In this document: piece after piece, positions 23,677 to 33,794 of the stretch
Layout: each line of letters begins with the position of its first letter
How positions within the stretch are numbered: the first letter of the stretch is position 1
Origin: Actinomadura montaniterrae
Lineage (GTDB): Bacteria; Actinomycetota; Actinomycetes; Streptosporangiales; Streptosporangiaceae
Assembly: GCF_008923365.1 (NCBI RefSeq)
Contig: NZ_WBMR01000075.1
Location: 1-40,549, forward strand
Direction: 5' to 3'
Length of the DNA stretch: 40,549 bases
Program-made: the position numbers and the translations under genes
Notes under the pieces: model-generated
The model's input: only the letters and a program-made list of their open reading frames with translations
Told to the model about the DNA's origin: nothing
Databases searched by the model: none

Positions 23677-24162
23677 ATGACGCACCCATCGGACCCCGGC
23701 CAATCACCGCGCCCACCGGGCCCCCCGCCGGGCCCGCCGGGTGGACCGTACGGCCCGCCGCCACAGCAGCAGCCCGGCCCGATCCCCGGCCCCCGCCCGT
23801 CCAGCCCGTTCGGCACCGGCCCCTACGAACAGCCCCAGAGCTGGCAGCCCCCACCCCGCGACCCGCAGTCCAAGGGCCTGCTCAGTGCATTGTTCGACAC
23901 CAATTTCGACCATATGGTCACCACCCAGATGATCAAGATCATCTATCGGCTGGCACTGGTCCTGATAACGCTGCTGGCCTTGCTGGTCGCCTGGTATGGC
24001 GTGGCGTTCCTGGAATGGAACACGACGCTGGGGCTGCTCACGCTCATCGCGACCCCGCTGCTGTGGATCTCCCAATTGCTGGCCACCCGGATGGTCCTGG
24101 AGTTCCTGATCAACCAGTTCAAGATCAGTGAGTACCTGCGGGTCATCAAGGACAAGGACTAG
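23677..24162 (+). CDS. DUF4282 membrane protein with Pro-rich N-terminus
   Basis: A 161-residue protein. Residues 1-65 are almost only Pro, Gly, Gln and Ser; about 66-161 are a DUF4282 domain with two hydrophobic helices (IIYRLALVLITLLALLVAWYGVAFL and LGLLTLIATPLLWISQLLATRMVLEFL). Function of the family is not known to me. TGGAGACGACGGCG before the ATG is the ribosome site. The kinase gene starts 11 nt after its stop, so it is taken as the first gene of the kinase/AAA+/radical-SAM/FHA cluster. The Pro-rich tail recalls that of the FHA protein at the other end. Confidence 0.88.
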   Translation: MTHPSDPGQSPRPPGPPPGPPGGPYGPPPQQQPGPIPGPRPSSPFGTGPYEQPQSWQPPPRDPQSKGLLSALFDTNFDHMVTTQMIKIIYRLALVLITLLALLVAWYGVAFLEWNTTLGLLTLIATPLLWISQLLATRMVLEFLINQFKISEYLRVIKDKD

Positions 24163-24173
24163 ACGGGGCTGCG

Positions 24174-26564
24174 GTGGGCGAGTTCGACGCGACCGGGTCC
24201 GGCGAGGCCGGATCCGCCGGGAGCGGGCCGCGGGACACGCGGCGGGACGCCGGGGCGACGCGGCGGGACGAGCGGGTGCCCGCGCCGCGCACGCCGCCCG
24301 CGTCCGGGCCGGGGACGACGCGGCGGGACGGGGAGGCGGCCGGCGATCCGCTGATGCGCCTGCCCGCGGCGCTGGCGGAGCGGTACGAGGCGGTCGCGGA
24401 GCTGCCGGTGCAGGGCGCCGAGTCGGACCTGCTGCTGGTGCGGGACGGGAGCGGCGACCGGTTCGTAGCGAAGGTGTTCCGCCGCGGGTACCACGCCGAC
24501 CGCGACGTGTGGGCGAAACTGCCCGGGCTGGATTCGCCGCACGTGCTGCGGATTCTGGAGACGGGCCACGCGGACGGCCGTGACTACGAGGTCACCGCGT
24601 ACGCGCCGGACGGCAACCTGCGCAACCTCATCGACGGCCCCCTCCCCGACGGGACCGTGACGGAGATCGCGGCGCAGTTGGCGGACGGTTTGGCGGCGCT
24701 GCACCGGGCGGGCATCGTGCACCGGGACCTGAAGCCGGAGAACGTGCTGGTCCTGGAGGCGGAGCCGCTGCGGCTGGCGATCGCCGACTTCGGGTTGAGC
24801 AAGGTGCTCGACGAGAGCGTGGTGTTCGCGTCGTCGTCGCGGACGCTGGCGTACGCGGCGCCGGAGTCGCTGTCGGGGCAGGTGTCGCCGGCCCGGGACT
24901 GGTGGTCGCTCGGGATGATCGTGCGGGAGTGCGCGACGGGCCGTGCGCCGTTCCGGGGCTTGAGCGAGACCGTGGTGGTCGACCATCTGGCGACGCGTCC
25001 GGTGAGCGCGGACGACGTGCCGGACGCGCGGCTGCGGCTGCTCTGCCAGGGCCTGCTGACGCGGGATCCGCGGCGCAGGTGGACCGGCGTGGAGGTCGCC
25101 GAGTGGCTGGACGGCGGGTCCCCGCAGGTCATGGAGGAGACCGCGCAGCCGGGCGTCGGACTGCCGTTCCACGGCGCGCGCTATGCGAGGCGTGACGAGC
25201 TGGCGCGCGCGCTGGTGGAGAACTGGGAGCATGCCGCGCAGTACTTCTTCGGGCGCGGCGAGTCCGGTGAGGCGTGGCGGAGCCTTCGGGACTGGCTCGC
25301 GGACGTGCCGGACGACAGCCGCATCGCGCTGGTCGACGGCCCGCTCACCGCGGCGCTGCCGCCGGACGTGAAGCTGCTGCACCTCGTGCTGTGGCTGGAT
25401 CCGGAACTCCCGCCGCACTACCTCGGCCGCAGGACGTCCGCCGGGGACCTGCCGGCGCTCGCCGCCCTCGCGGACGATCCCCGCCATCCCGACCATCGCG
25501 TTGCGTGCCAGATCGGCCGGGACCTGTGGGAGCACGGCCTGCTGCGCGTCCTGGCGGGTTTCGCGGGCGCCGGGGACCTGGCCGGGATCGACGGCCAGTG
25601 GCGCGCCAACGTCGCGGCGTGGAACGACCTCGCGCGCTGGCTGCGCGGGCAGGACGCGACGCCCGCCGGGCTGGCGGCGCGGCTGCCGGACGCGGAGGCC
25701 GGGAACCCGCCGGCGGTCCTGCTTGCGCTGCTCGCGCTGGCGGCCCGTCCGGCGGAGACGCACCGGTCGCTGGCGGAAAGCGCGGCGCGGGCCCGGGAGG
25801 CCGTCCCGGAGCCGGTGCCGTGGTTCACGTGGATGGCGGACGGGGCGGGCGACGATCCGCTGCGGCTTCTCGCGGTCGCGCGCGCGCTGCCGGAGGCCGT
25901 AGTGGAGGCGGAGGCGAGGGCGCGCGACCGGCACGCCGCGGCGCGGCGCTCGGAGGCGCTGCAGGCGCAGTGGGCGGACCGGGAGCGGCAGCGCCTCGCC
26001 GGTCGCGGCGCGGCGGTGACGCGGGCGGTCGTGTGGTCGCTGCCGATCCTCGCGATCTGGCTGGCGGGCAGCTGGGTCGTCGGCAGCCTGTTCGGCGCGG
26101 GGAAGCACGACGACGGGACGACGTCGGTGGGGCTGCACGCGTCGTCGGGCGGCGGTGTGCCGTTCGCGGCGCTCGCCGTCCTCGCGGTCATCGCGTGGGG
26201 CGTGCAGTGCGGCGCCGAGGTGATGCTGGCGCGCGCGCAGGGCGGCGACTATCTCCCCTACGGGCCGTGGTCGCTGATATCGAAGGTGCTGGGCGCGGGC
26301 GGCCGCGGGCTGTCCAAGGCGTCGCGGACGATGTCGGGGGCCGCGCGCCGCAACGACCGGCGGGGGTGCGGGTTCCTGCTCCTCGCCGGTACGGTGCCGC
26401 TGCTGCTCCTGCTTCTGCTGGCGGCGGCGCTGACGTCCATCGCGAGCGTGCTGTGGGTGCTGGTGATGGTCGCCGGGGCCGTGGCGCACGGCGTGGCGGC
26501 CGGTGTCCGGATGCACCGCTGGCAGCAGGCCCGCACGAGCCACCCCGGAGGGACCCCCACATGA
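24174..26564 (+). CDS. Membrane Ser/Thr kinase with TRRD-repeat N-terminus
   Basis: A 796-residue protein starting at GTG. Residues 1-60 are disordered and hold TRRD three times (T22, T29, T49), each a pThr-x-x-Asp pattern that FHA domains can read. The kinase domain spans about 68-325 with Lys100 (FVAKVF), HRDLKPEN (183-190), DFG (205-207) and YAAPES, all intact. A helical region of about 270 residues follows, then three or four transmembrane helices after about residue 620 (VVWSLPILAIWLAGSWVVG; VPFAALAVLAVIAWGVQCG; a long hydrophobic stretch near 740). The C-terminal placement of the helices is unusual for bacterial kinases. The stop overlaps the next ATG (ATGA). Confidence 0.9.
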   Translation: MGEFDATGSGEAGSAGSGPRDTRRDAGATRRDERVPAPRTPPASGPGTTRRDGEAAGDPLMRLPAALAERYEAVAELPVQGAESDLLLVRDGSGDRFVAKVFRRGYHADRDVWAKLPGLDSPHVLRILETGHADGRDYEVTAYAPDGNLRNLIDGPLPDGTVTEIAAQLADGLAALHRAGIVHRDLKPENVLVLEAEPLRLAIADFGLSKVLDESVVFASSSRTLAYAAPESLSGQVSPARDWWSLGMIVRECATGRAPFRGLSETVVVDHLATRPVSADDVPDARLRLLCQGLLTRDPRRRWTGVEVAEWLDGGSPQVMEETAQPGVGLPFHGARYARRDELARALVENWEHAAQYFFGRGESGEAWRSLRDWLADVPDDSRIALVDGPLTAALPPDVKLLHLVLWLDPELPPHYLGRRTSAGDLPALAALADDPRHPDHRVACQIGRDLWEHGLLRVLAGFAGAGDLAGIDGQWRANVAAWNDLARWLRGQDATPAGLAARLPDAEAGNPPAVLLALLALAARPAETHRSLAESAARAREAVPEPVPWFTWMADGAGDDPLRLLAVARALPEAVVEAEARARDRHAAARRSEALQAQWADRERQRLAGRGAAVTRAVVWSLPILAIWLAGSWVVGSLFGAGKHDDGTTSVGLHASSGGGVPFAALAVLAVIAWGVQCGAEVMLARAQGGDYLPYGPWSLISKVLGAGGRGLSKASRTMSGAARRNDRRGCGFLLLAGTVPLLLLLLLAAALTSIASVLWVLVMVAGAVAHGVAAGVRMHRWQQARTSHPGGTPT

Positions 26565-27691
26565 GCAGCGGCGTCGAGGCCGACATCGTGCTGGACGCGG
26601 CGGTCGTGCTGACCCTGGGCATGAACCGGGTGCTCGGGCGCGGCGGCGACGCGGCGGGACGCGGCGCGCAGGCGCTGGCGGCGCTCGCCGCGGGGCGGGC
26701 GGAGGCTCGGGAGGCGGCGCTCGCCGAGGTCCGCACGCACGAGCGGGCGCTGCGCGAGGTGGTGGAGCGCAACGCGCGCATCGCGGCGCTCGCCGAGACC
26801 CGCGCCAAGCTCGGCGCGGACGTGGCGCTGCCGCCGCCGCTGCGGCCCGCCGACGAGCCCGCGCAGGAGCTGACCGCATGGTGCGCGGCGACGGACCCGC
26901 TCCTGGACGAGGCGGAGCGCCGCCTGTCGGAGCACCTCGCCGCGCAGGTCACCGCACAGGTCTTCACCGCGCCCGCCGAAGGCCTCCGCGCCGACACCGG
27001 CCGCACCACGCCCCCGCCCCGCCGCGGCGGCGACGACACCCAGCGGACCCTCGAACGGATCATGGCGCGGCTGCTGCCCGACGCCGGCGAGGACGAGCGC
27101 CGCGCGGTCGCCGAGGCGGCCCGGCTGCTCGCCGCCGTCGGCACCGCCGAGGAGGCCGAGGGCGTCCTGCACGAGGTCCGGCTCCGGATCCGGGAGGCCA
27201 ACCGGCGCACCGAGGACGCCCGGGAGCGGGCGCGGCGCCGCGCGGCCGAGCGGGAGGCCGCCGAGCAGGCCGAGGCGGAGCGCCGGTACGTGCTCGACTC
27301 GATCACCGCCGCGTTCGAGGACATGGGCTACGAGGTCCAGCCGGGTTTCGAGACGCTGACGGCCGGGGACGGCTCGGTGGTGCTGACCAAGGGCGCCTGG
27401 CCCGACCACAGCGTCCGGATGCGGGTCGACGGCGCCGCGCGCGTCGAGGCGGCGATGGTCCGGGAGCGGCCCGCCGAGAGCGAGGACGACCGGCGCGTCG
27501 ACGTCGAGCGGGAGCGCGAGTGGTGCGCGGCGTTCGAGGCCGCGCGGGCGCGGCTGGCGGACGGCGGGATCCGGTCCGAGGTGTCCTGGCGGCTCGACCC
27601 GGGGGTGCGGGAGCTGCCGGTCAGCGCCGCGCCACGGCAGACTGGGGCGCGTTCGGGCCAACGCGAACGGCGCCGGGAGCGTCCCACTTGA
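26561..27691 (+). CDS. Coiled-coil protein of unknown function in kinase cluster
   Basis: A 376-residue protein coupled to the kinase by ATGA overlap. Two Ala/Glu/Arg-rich coiled-coil stretches (about 35-90 and 190-250, including EREAAEQAEAERRYVLDSI) frame a variable middle part. A compact domain follows at about 245-340 (AAFEDMGYEVQPGFETLTAGDGSVVLTKGAWPDHSVRMRVDG). No known family is recognised. It is likely cytoplasmic, with a scaffold or adaptor role inferred only from its place between the kinase and the AAA+ protein. Confidence 0.85.
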   Translation: MSSGVEADIVLDAAVVLTLGMNRVLGRGGDAAGRGAQALAALAAGRAEAREAALAEVRTHERALREVVERNARIAALAETRAKLGADVALPPPLRPADEPAQELTAWCAATDPLLDEAERRLSEHLAAQVTAQVFTAPAEGLRADTGRTTPPPRRGGDDTQRTLERIMARLLPDAGEDERRAVAEAARLLAAVGTAEEAEGVLHEVRLRIREANRRTEDARERARRRAAEREAAEQAEAERRYVLDSITAAFEDMGYEVQPGFETLTAGDGSVVLTKGAWPDHSVRMRVDGAARVEAAMVRERPAESEDDRRVDVEREREWCAAFEAARARLADGGIRSEVSWRLDPGVRELPVSAAPRQTGARSGQRERRRERPT

Positions 27692-27788
27692 CGTGCCGTC
27701 TCCCGCCGGCGGCGCGTGATCGGAGAATGGGGGCCGCGGGGCGCGGGAGGCCGGCGCCCCACGGGACATGCGGAGTGGAGCGAGCCAG

Positions 27789-29702
27789 ATGAGCATTGAT
27801 TCGCCGACCCTGGGCGGCCGGCTGCAAGGCTGGCCGCCGTTCATCCGCGAACTCGACGCGACGCTGTCGGTGCACTCCCAGTACGTGCTGTCGGGCAACC
27901 TGTACGACAGCTTCCTGGCGCCGCCGGCAGAGGGCGGCGGGCCCGCGCGGCTGCTGCCGCTGCGGTCGCTGCTGTGGGAGACGCTGCGCGCCAGCGGCGC
28001 GTCGTTCATGGTCGTGTACGACCCGGTGGACGGCCTGGAGATCGTCCCGCCGCCGGGCGACGAGGCCGGCGACGAGGCGGAGCGCGCCGCCGAGCGGGTG
28101 CTCGGCAAGATCAAGGACGAGCGGCCGTCGCTGGAGGCGCTGACCCGGCACCTGGCTGCGGTGGCGCGGCCGCAGGAGAACGTGCGGGCCGCGTTCGTCA
28201 TCGACTCGGCGTCGCGGATCGCCCGCACCCCGACCGAGATGGAGCCGGCCGAGCGGGACTTCTTCCGGTTCTGCGCGAAGCTGTCGCGGACGGCGCGGCC
28301 CGTCCGGGGGAACGGGGCGCGGCCGAAGCCGCTGTACAACCCGGTGGTGTGGCTGGTGGAGCGGCCGGGCGACCTGCCGTCCTGGCTGACCGCCGACAAC
28401 GACACGATCCGCGAGATCACGATCCCGCGCCCGCACCTCGGCGACCGGCAGGAGACGGCGCGGCTGCTGGCCCGCGCGTTCGGGGTCAGCGACGTCGGCG
28501 CGGACGAGGCGGCCGCGGCGGCGTGCGACTCGTTCGCCGAGCAGGCCGACGGGCTCACCCTCCAGTCGATGATCGAGGTGACCCGGCTGGCGAAGGAGCG
28601 CAACGTCGACCTGGCGGACCTGCCGGACGCGGTCCGCACCTACAAGCTCGGCGTCCTCGACAACCCGTGGAGCCGCGGGCACCTGCGGCGCCGCGTCCTC
28701 GAAGGCGAGAAGCGCGTCCCGGAGCGGGTGATCGGGCAGCCGCAGGCCGTCACCAAGACGCTCGACATCCTCAAGCGCGCCGTGCTGGGCCTGTCGGGCG
28801 CGCAGGCGACCCGGTCCGGCAGCCGGCCGCGCGGCGTGCTGTTCTTCGCCGGGCCGACCGGCACCGGCAAGACCGAGCTGGCCAAGGCGATCACCGAGCT
28901 GGTGTTCGGCGACGAGGGCGCCTACCTGCGCTTCGACATGAGCGAGTTCTCCGCCGAGGGCTCCGGCGACCGGCTGATCGGCGCGCCGCCCGGGTACGTG
29001 GGGCACGAGGCGGGCGGCGAGCTGACCAACGCCGTCCGCGAGGACCCGTTCCGGGTGATCCTGTTCGACGAGATCGAGAAGGCGCACCCGCGGATCCTGG
29101 ACAAGTTCCTGCAGATCCTGGAGGACGGCCGGCTCACCGACGGGCGCGGCAACACCGTGCACTTCTCCGAGTCGATCCTGATCTTCACCTCGAACCTCGG
29201 GATGTTCGTGCCGGGTCGCGAGCCGGGCATGCTGGAGGCCGTCCCGGCGCTCGCCGGCGACCGGGTGCGCAACATCACACCCGGGATGTCCTACTTCGAG
29301 GTCGAGCAGCGGATCAAGGACGCGGTCGCCGCGCACTTCACCGAGGTGCTGAACCGGCCGGAGCTGCTCAACCGGTTCGGCGACAACATCGTGGTGTTCG
29401 ACTTCATCTCCGGCGACGCCGCGCACAAGATCTTCGACCTGCAGTTCGCGAACATCTGCAAGCGGGTCGCCGACGAGCACCGGCTCATGCTGACGGTCCA
29501 GGACGACGCGCTGCGGACGCTCCGCGAGTGGTGCACCGACGAGCTGGACAAGGGCGGGCGCGGCATCGGCATGGCGCTGGAGTCGCACTTCGTCAATCCG
29601 CTGGCGCGCGCGCTGTTCCACCGTGAGCTCGGCGCCGACGAGCAGATCACCGTGTCCGGGATCCGGCGCGAGGGCGGCATCGTCCACCTGGACATCCAGT
29701 GA
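27789..29702 (+). CDS. ClpB/ClpA-like AAA+ protein with degenerate N-terminal AAA half
   Basis: A 637-residue protein. The C-terminal AAA+ module is complete: GPTGTGKT (355-362), pore-loop-like GAPPGYVGHEAGGEL, Walker B LFDEIEKAHP (Asp427-Glu428), sensor-1 TSN and arginine-finger region NRPELLNRF, as in the second domain of ClpB/ClpA. The first 300 residues look like an AAA fold without a Walker A (FMVVYDPVDGLEI, AAFVIDSASRI, NPVVWLVERPGDLPSWL). No Clp N-domain, ClpB middle domain or ClpP-docking loop was seen. It probably unfolds or remodels a protein chosen by its cluster partners. ATG 27789 follows GGAGTGGAG; GTGA couples it to the next gene. Confidence 0.9.
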   Translation: MSIDSPTLGGRLQGWPPFIRELDATLSVHSQYVLSGNLYDSFLAPPAEGGGPARLLPLRSLLWETLRASGASFMVVYDPVDGLEIVPPPGDEAGDEAERAAERVLGKIKDERPSLEALTRHLAAVARPQENVRAAFVIDSASRIARTPTEMEPAERDFFRFCAKLSRTARPVRGNGARPKPLYNPVVWLVERPGDLPSWLTADNDTIREITIPRPHLGDRQETARLLARAFGVSDVGADEAAAAACDSFAEQADGLTLQSMIEVTRLAKERNVDLADLPDAVRTYKLGVLDNPWSRGHLRRRVLEGEKRVPERVIGQPQAVTKTLDILKRAVLGLSGAQATRSGSRPRGVLFFAGPTGTGKTELAKAITELVFGDEGAYLRFDMSEFSAEGSGDRLIGAPPGYVGHEAGGELTNAVREDPFRVILFDEIEKAHPRILDKFLQILEDGRLTDGRGNTVHFSESILIFTSNLGMFVPGREPGMLEAVPALAGDRVRNITPGMSYFEVEQRIKDAVAAHFTEVLNRPELLNRFGDNIVVFDFISGDAAHKIFDLQFANICKRVADEHRLMLTVQDDALRTLREWCTDELDKGGRGIGMALESHFVNPLARALFHRELGADEQITVSGIRREGGIVHLDIQ

Positions 29703-30469
29703 CCGCCGAACCCCCCGGCGAGGCTCAGGACGAGGCCCAGGACGAGGTTCCGGGCGGGGCGCCCGCGCTGCTGCTCGCCAAGGCGCACTATCCGGTGACC
29801 ACACTCGGCCCCGGCACGCGCGCGGGCATCTGGACGCAGGGGTGCACGCTGCACTGCCACGGCTGCCTGTCGCGCGACACCTGGGAGGCGGACCCGGCCA
29901 AGGCCGTGCCGGTCGAGGCCGTCCTCGGCTGGCTGGAGTCCCTCCCCAGCCCGCTGGACGGGATCACGATCTCGGGCGGCGAGCCGTTCCAGCAGCCCGC
30001 GGCGCTCGCCGCCCTGCTGCGCGGGATCCGCGCATGGCGCAACGCCCGGCGTGAGACGATGCCATTGGACATATTGGTGTACAGCGGATATGTCTACTCA
30101 CGGCTTTCGCGGGTCCGGGGGTCGCGCGAGATCCTCGGCCTGTGCGATGCCGTGATGGCGGGGCCGTACGTCGACCGGCTCAACCCGAGGGGGCGACACC
30201 CGGAAGGTGGCTCTCTACTCTGGAGGGGGTCGGCGAACCAGCGCGCCGTCCCGCTCACCCCGCTGGGGGAGGAGCGGTACGGGGCATCGGCCGGCATCGG
30301 TAAGACTAGGGAACACGCAGGGCCCCGAGTGCAGGTGTCCGTGGACGAAGGGCCGGAGGGAAGGCGGGTGTACTACATCGGGATCCCGCGAAGGGGTGAC
30401 ATGGAGCACCTCACGTCGAGGCTCGAACGCGCCGGCGTGCGCTCGGGGGATGTGTCATGGCGACCTTGA
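29699..30469 (+). CDS. NrdG-like radical-SAM / single 4Fe-4S cluster protein
   Basis: A 256-residue protein. IWTQGCTLHCHGCLSRDTW holds the CX3CX2C motif (Cys49, Cys53, Cys56) that binds a [4Fe-4S] cluster with SAM, and ISGGEPFQQP (91-100) is the GGE motif. This is the fold of glycyl-radical activases such as NrdG. No glycyl-radical enzyme is encoded in the window, so the substrate may be another protein, perhaps one handled by the AAA+ partner. A C-terminal region of about 80 residues is cluster-specific. The GTG start overlaps the AAA+ stop; the FHA gene starts 13 nt before its stop. Confidence 0.87.
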   Translation: MTAEPPGEAQDEAQDEVPGGAPALLLAKAHYPVTTLGPGTRAGIWTQGCTLHCHGCLSRDTWEADPAKAVPVEAVLGWLESLPSPLDGITISGGEPFQQPAALAALLRGIRAWRNARRETMPLDILVYSGYVYSRLSRVRGSREILGLCDAVMAGPYVDRLNPRGRHPEGGSLLWRGSANQRAVPLTPLGEERYGASAGIGKTREHAGPRVQVSVDEGPEGRRVYYIGIPRRGDMEHLTSRLERAGVRSGDVSWRP

Positions 30470-31653
30470 ACTGTCCTGTCTGTGACGAGCCGTACCAGCA
30501 GGGCGATCTGCTCTGCCTGAGCTGCGGGGCCAACCTGGCGCGCCCGGGGGGCGGCCACCGGGCCGGTCCGGGCGGGTACGACCAGGGCCCGCCGCAGCAC
30601 GGCGCTCCCCAGCACGGCGGTCCGCCCCAGCACGGTGCTCCGCAGCACGGCGCCCCCCAGCACGGCGCTCCCCAGCACGGGGGCTTCCCGCCGCAGCAAG
30701 GCCAGCCGTACCAGCAGCCTCCCCAGCACGACTACCAGCAGCCCCCGCAGCACGGCGCTCCCCAGCACGGTGCACCCCAGCACGGCCAGCCGCAGCAGGA
30801 CCAGTGGGGGCCGCCGCCGCAGCAGCAGCCGGACCAGTGGGGGCCGCCGCCGCAGCAGCCGCAGCAGCCCGACCAGTGGGGCCCGCCGCCGCAGCACCAG
30901 CCGCAGCACGGCGCCCCCCAGCAGGGCCAGCAGCAGGCCGACCCGTGGTCCATGCCGCCGCCGCAACAGCAACAGCAGCCGCCGCAGCCGGACCAGTGGG
31001 GACCGCCGCCGCAGCACCAGGCGCCGGCGCCCGACCAGTACCGCCAGCCCGAGCCGCAGTACCAGCAGCCCGAGCAGCAGTACCAGCAGCCGCCGGACCA
31101 GTACATGCCGCAGCCGGGGCCGGCGGACCACCAGTACGGCCCGCCGCAGCAGCCGCCGATGCCGCCCCCGCACGGGCGCGAGGCGACCCTGCTGCCGCCC
31201 GACCAGCAGCACGGCGCCCCCCAGCACGGGCACCCGCAGCAGCCGGACAGCACGGCGTTCATGTGCCCGTACTGCGAGGCCGTGCTGACCAACCCGGGCG
31301 CCGCGCAGTGCAACTCGTGCGGGCGGCAGCTGCCGCAGAAGGGCACGCCCGTCCTGCGGGTCCAGTTCCCGACCGGCGAGCTGAAGGTGTCCGTCGGCCA
31401 GCACCTGGTGCTCGGCCGGGACGCCGGCCAGTCGCCGGTGGCCGCCACGTTCACGCAGTACGACAACGTGTCGCGGCGGCACTCGACGGTCTGGCTCGAC
31501 CCGTCCGGGACGGCCTGGGTCCGCGACGAGGGCTCCACCAACGGGACGTTCGTCAACGGCGAGCGGCTCCCCCGCGGCGTGGAGGCCCCGCTGCGCGACG
31601 GCGACCAGCTCCGCCTGGCCGCCGACGTCACCGGCACCGTCCAGCTGAACTAG
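30457..31653 (+). CDS. Zinc-ribbon / PQHG-repeat / FHA domain protein
   Basis: A 398-residue protein. An N-terminal zinc ribbon has Cys6, 9, 20 and 23 (CPVC, CLSC). Residues about 45-260 are a low-complexity Pro/Gln/His/Gly tract with about eleven PQHG units and four DQWGPPPQ units. A second ribbon follows (Cys270, 273, 285, 288), then a C-terminal FHA domain at about 300-398 with LGRD, VSRRHS and GSTNGTFVNG, the pThr-binding residues. It likely reads phosphothreonine made by the cluster kinase. The start lies inside the radical-SAM gene. A hairpin terminator follows. Confidence 0.92.
   Translation: MATLNCPVCDEPYQQGDLLCLSCGANLARPGGGHRAGPGGYDQGPPQHGAPQHGGPPQHGAPQHGAPQHGAPQHGGFPPQQGQPYQQPPQHDYQQPPQHGAPQHGAPQHGQPQQDQWGPPPQQQPDQWGPPPQQPQQPDQWGPPPQHQPQHGAPQQGQQQADPWSMPPPQQQQQPPQPDQWGPPPQHQAPAPDQYRQPEPQYQQPEQQYQQPPDQYMPQPGPADHQYGPPQQPPMPPPHGREATLLPPDQQHGAPQHGHPQQPDSTAFMCPYCEAVLTNPGAAQCNSCGRQLPQKGTPVLRVQFPTGELKVSVGQHLVLGRDAGQSPVAATFTQYDNVSRRHSTVWLDPSGTAWVRDEGSTNGTFVNGERLPRGVEAPLRDGDQLRLAADVTGTVQLN
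30592..31240 (+). repeat. Low-complexity CAG/CCG-rich repeat tract in the FHA gene
   Basis: Short direct repeats such as CAGCACGGCGCTCCCC recur in frame and encode PQHG and DQWGPPPQ units. The tract is prone to slippage, so its length may vary between strains or assemblies. Confidence 0.85.
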
Positions 31654-31656
31654 CAC

Positions 31657-31715
31657 CACACGCAGAAAAGGAAGCGGCCCCGCGGGTCTCAGAACCCCGG
31701 GGCCCCTTCCGTGTG
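31657..31715. terminator. Bidirectional hairpin between FHA gene and typA
   Basis: GGAAG-C-GGCCCCG (31670-31682) pairs with CGGGGCC-C-CTTCC (31698-31710) with one C-C mismatch; outer CACACG and CGTGTG can pair too. For the minus strand the stem is followed by CTTTTCTG, a weak T-tract, so it suits typA best; it also closes the FHA operon. Confidence 0.75.
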
Positions 31716-31720
31716 ATCCG

Positions 31721-33574
<1,854 letters not shown>

Positions 33575-33717
33575 GCGGGCTCGCCTTGCGTGAGAGTTCG
33601 GGAGTCGCCGCAGACGCGCGGCTGCCACCATTCTACTTGGCGCTCGGCACCGCCCGCTCAGAGCCGCCCGTTCCCCGCCGCACGGCCCCCTCGTCCCAGG
33701 CCCCCCACGGGCCCCGA

Positions 33718-33747
33718 TTGGCCATCTTTGCCCATCCTTTGTAATCT
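33718..33747 (+). promoter_or_regulatory. Promoter of the NlpC/P60 gene
   Basis: TTGGCC (33718-33723) and TAATCT (33742-33747) are spaced by 18 bp, a good housekeeping-sigma match. The start site near 33754 is about 40 nt before the riboswitch. Confidence 0.6.
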
Positions 33748-33794
33748 TCCCGAGATCCGGTCGTCCGGAGCCCCACCCCCCCGGGGCTGCGATC

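Noticed and set aside
27789..29702. Annotation as ClpB or ClpC chaperone
   Set aside because: No Clp N-domain, no first active AAA domain, no ClpB middle domain; only the C-terminal module is ClpB-like.
28640..29804. Minus-strand open frames opposite the AAA+ and radical-SAM genes
   Set aside because: Shadows of genes with conserved motifs; no ribosome sites or recognisable domains.
29699..30469. Annotation as anaerobic ribonucleotide reductase activase (NrdG)
   Set aside because: Motifs fit the fold, but no nrdD is present and the neighbours point to a different role.
30592..31240. CRISPR-like array
   Set aside because: The repeats are in frame, short and without unique spacers; they encode PQHG and DQWGPPPQ units.
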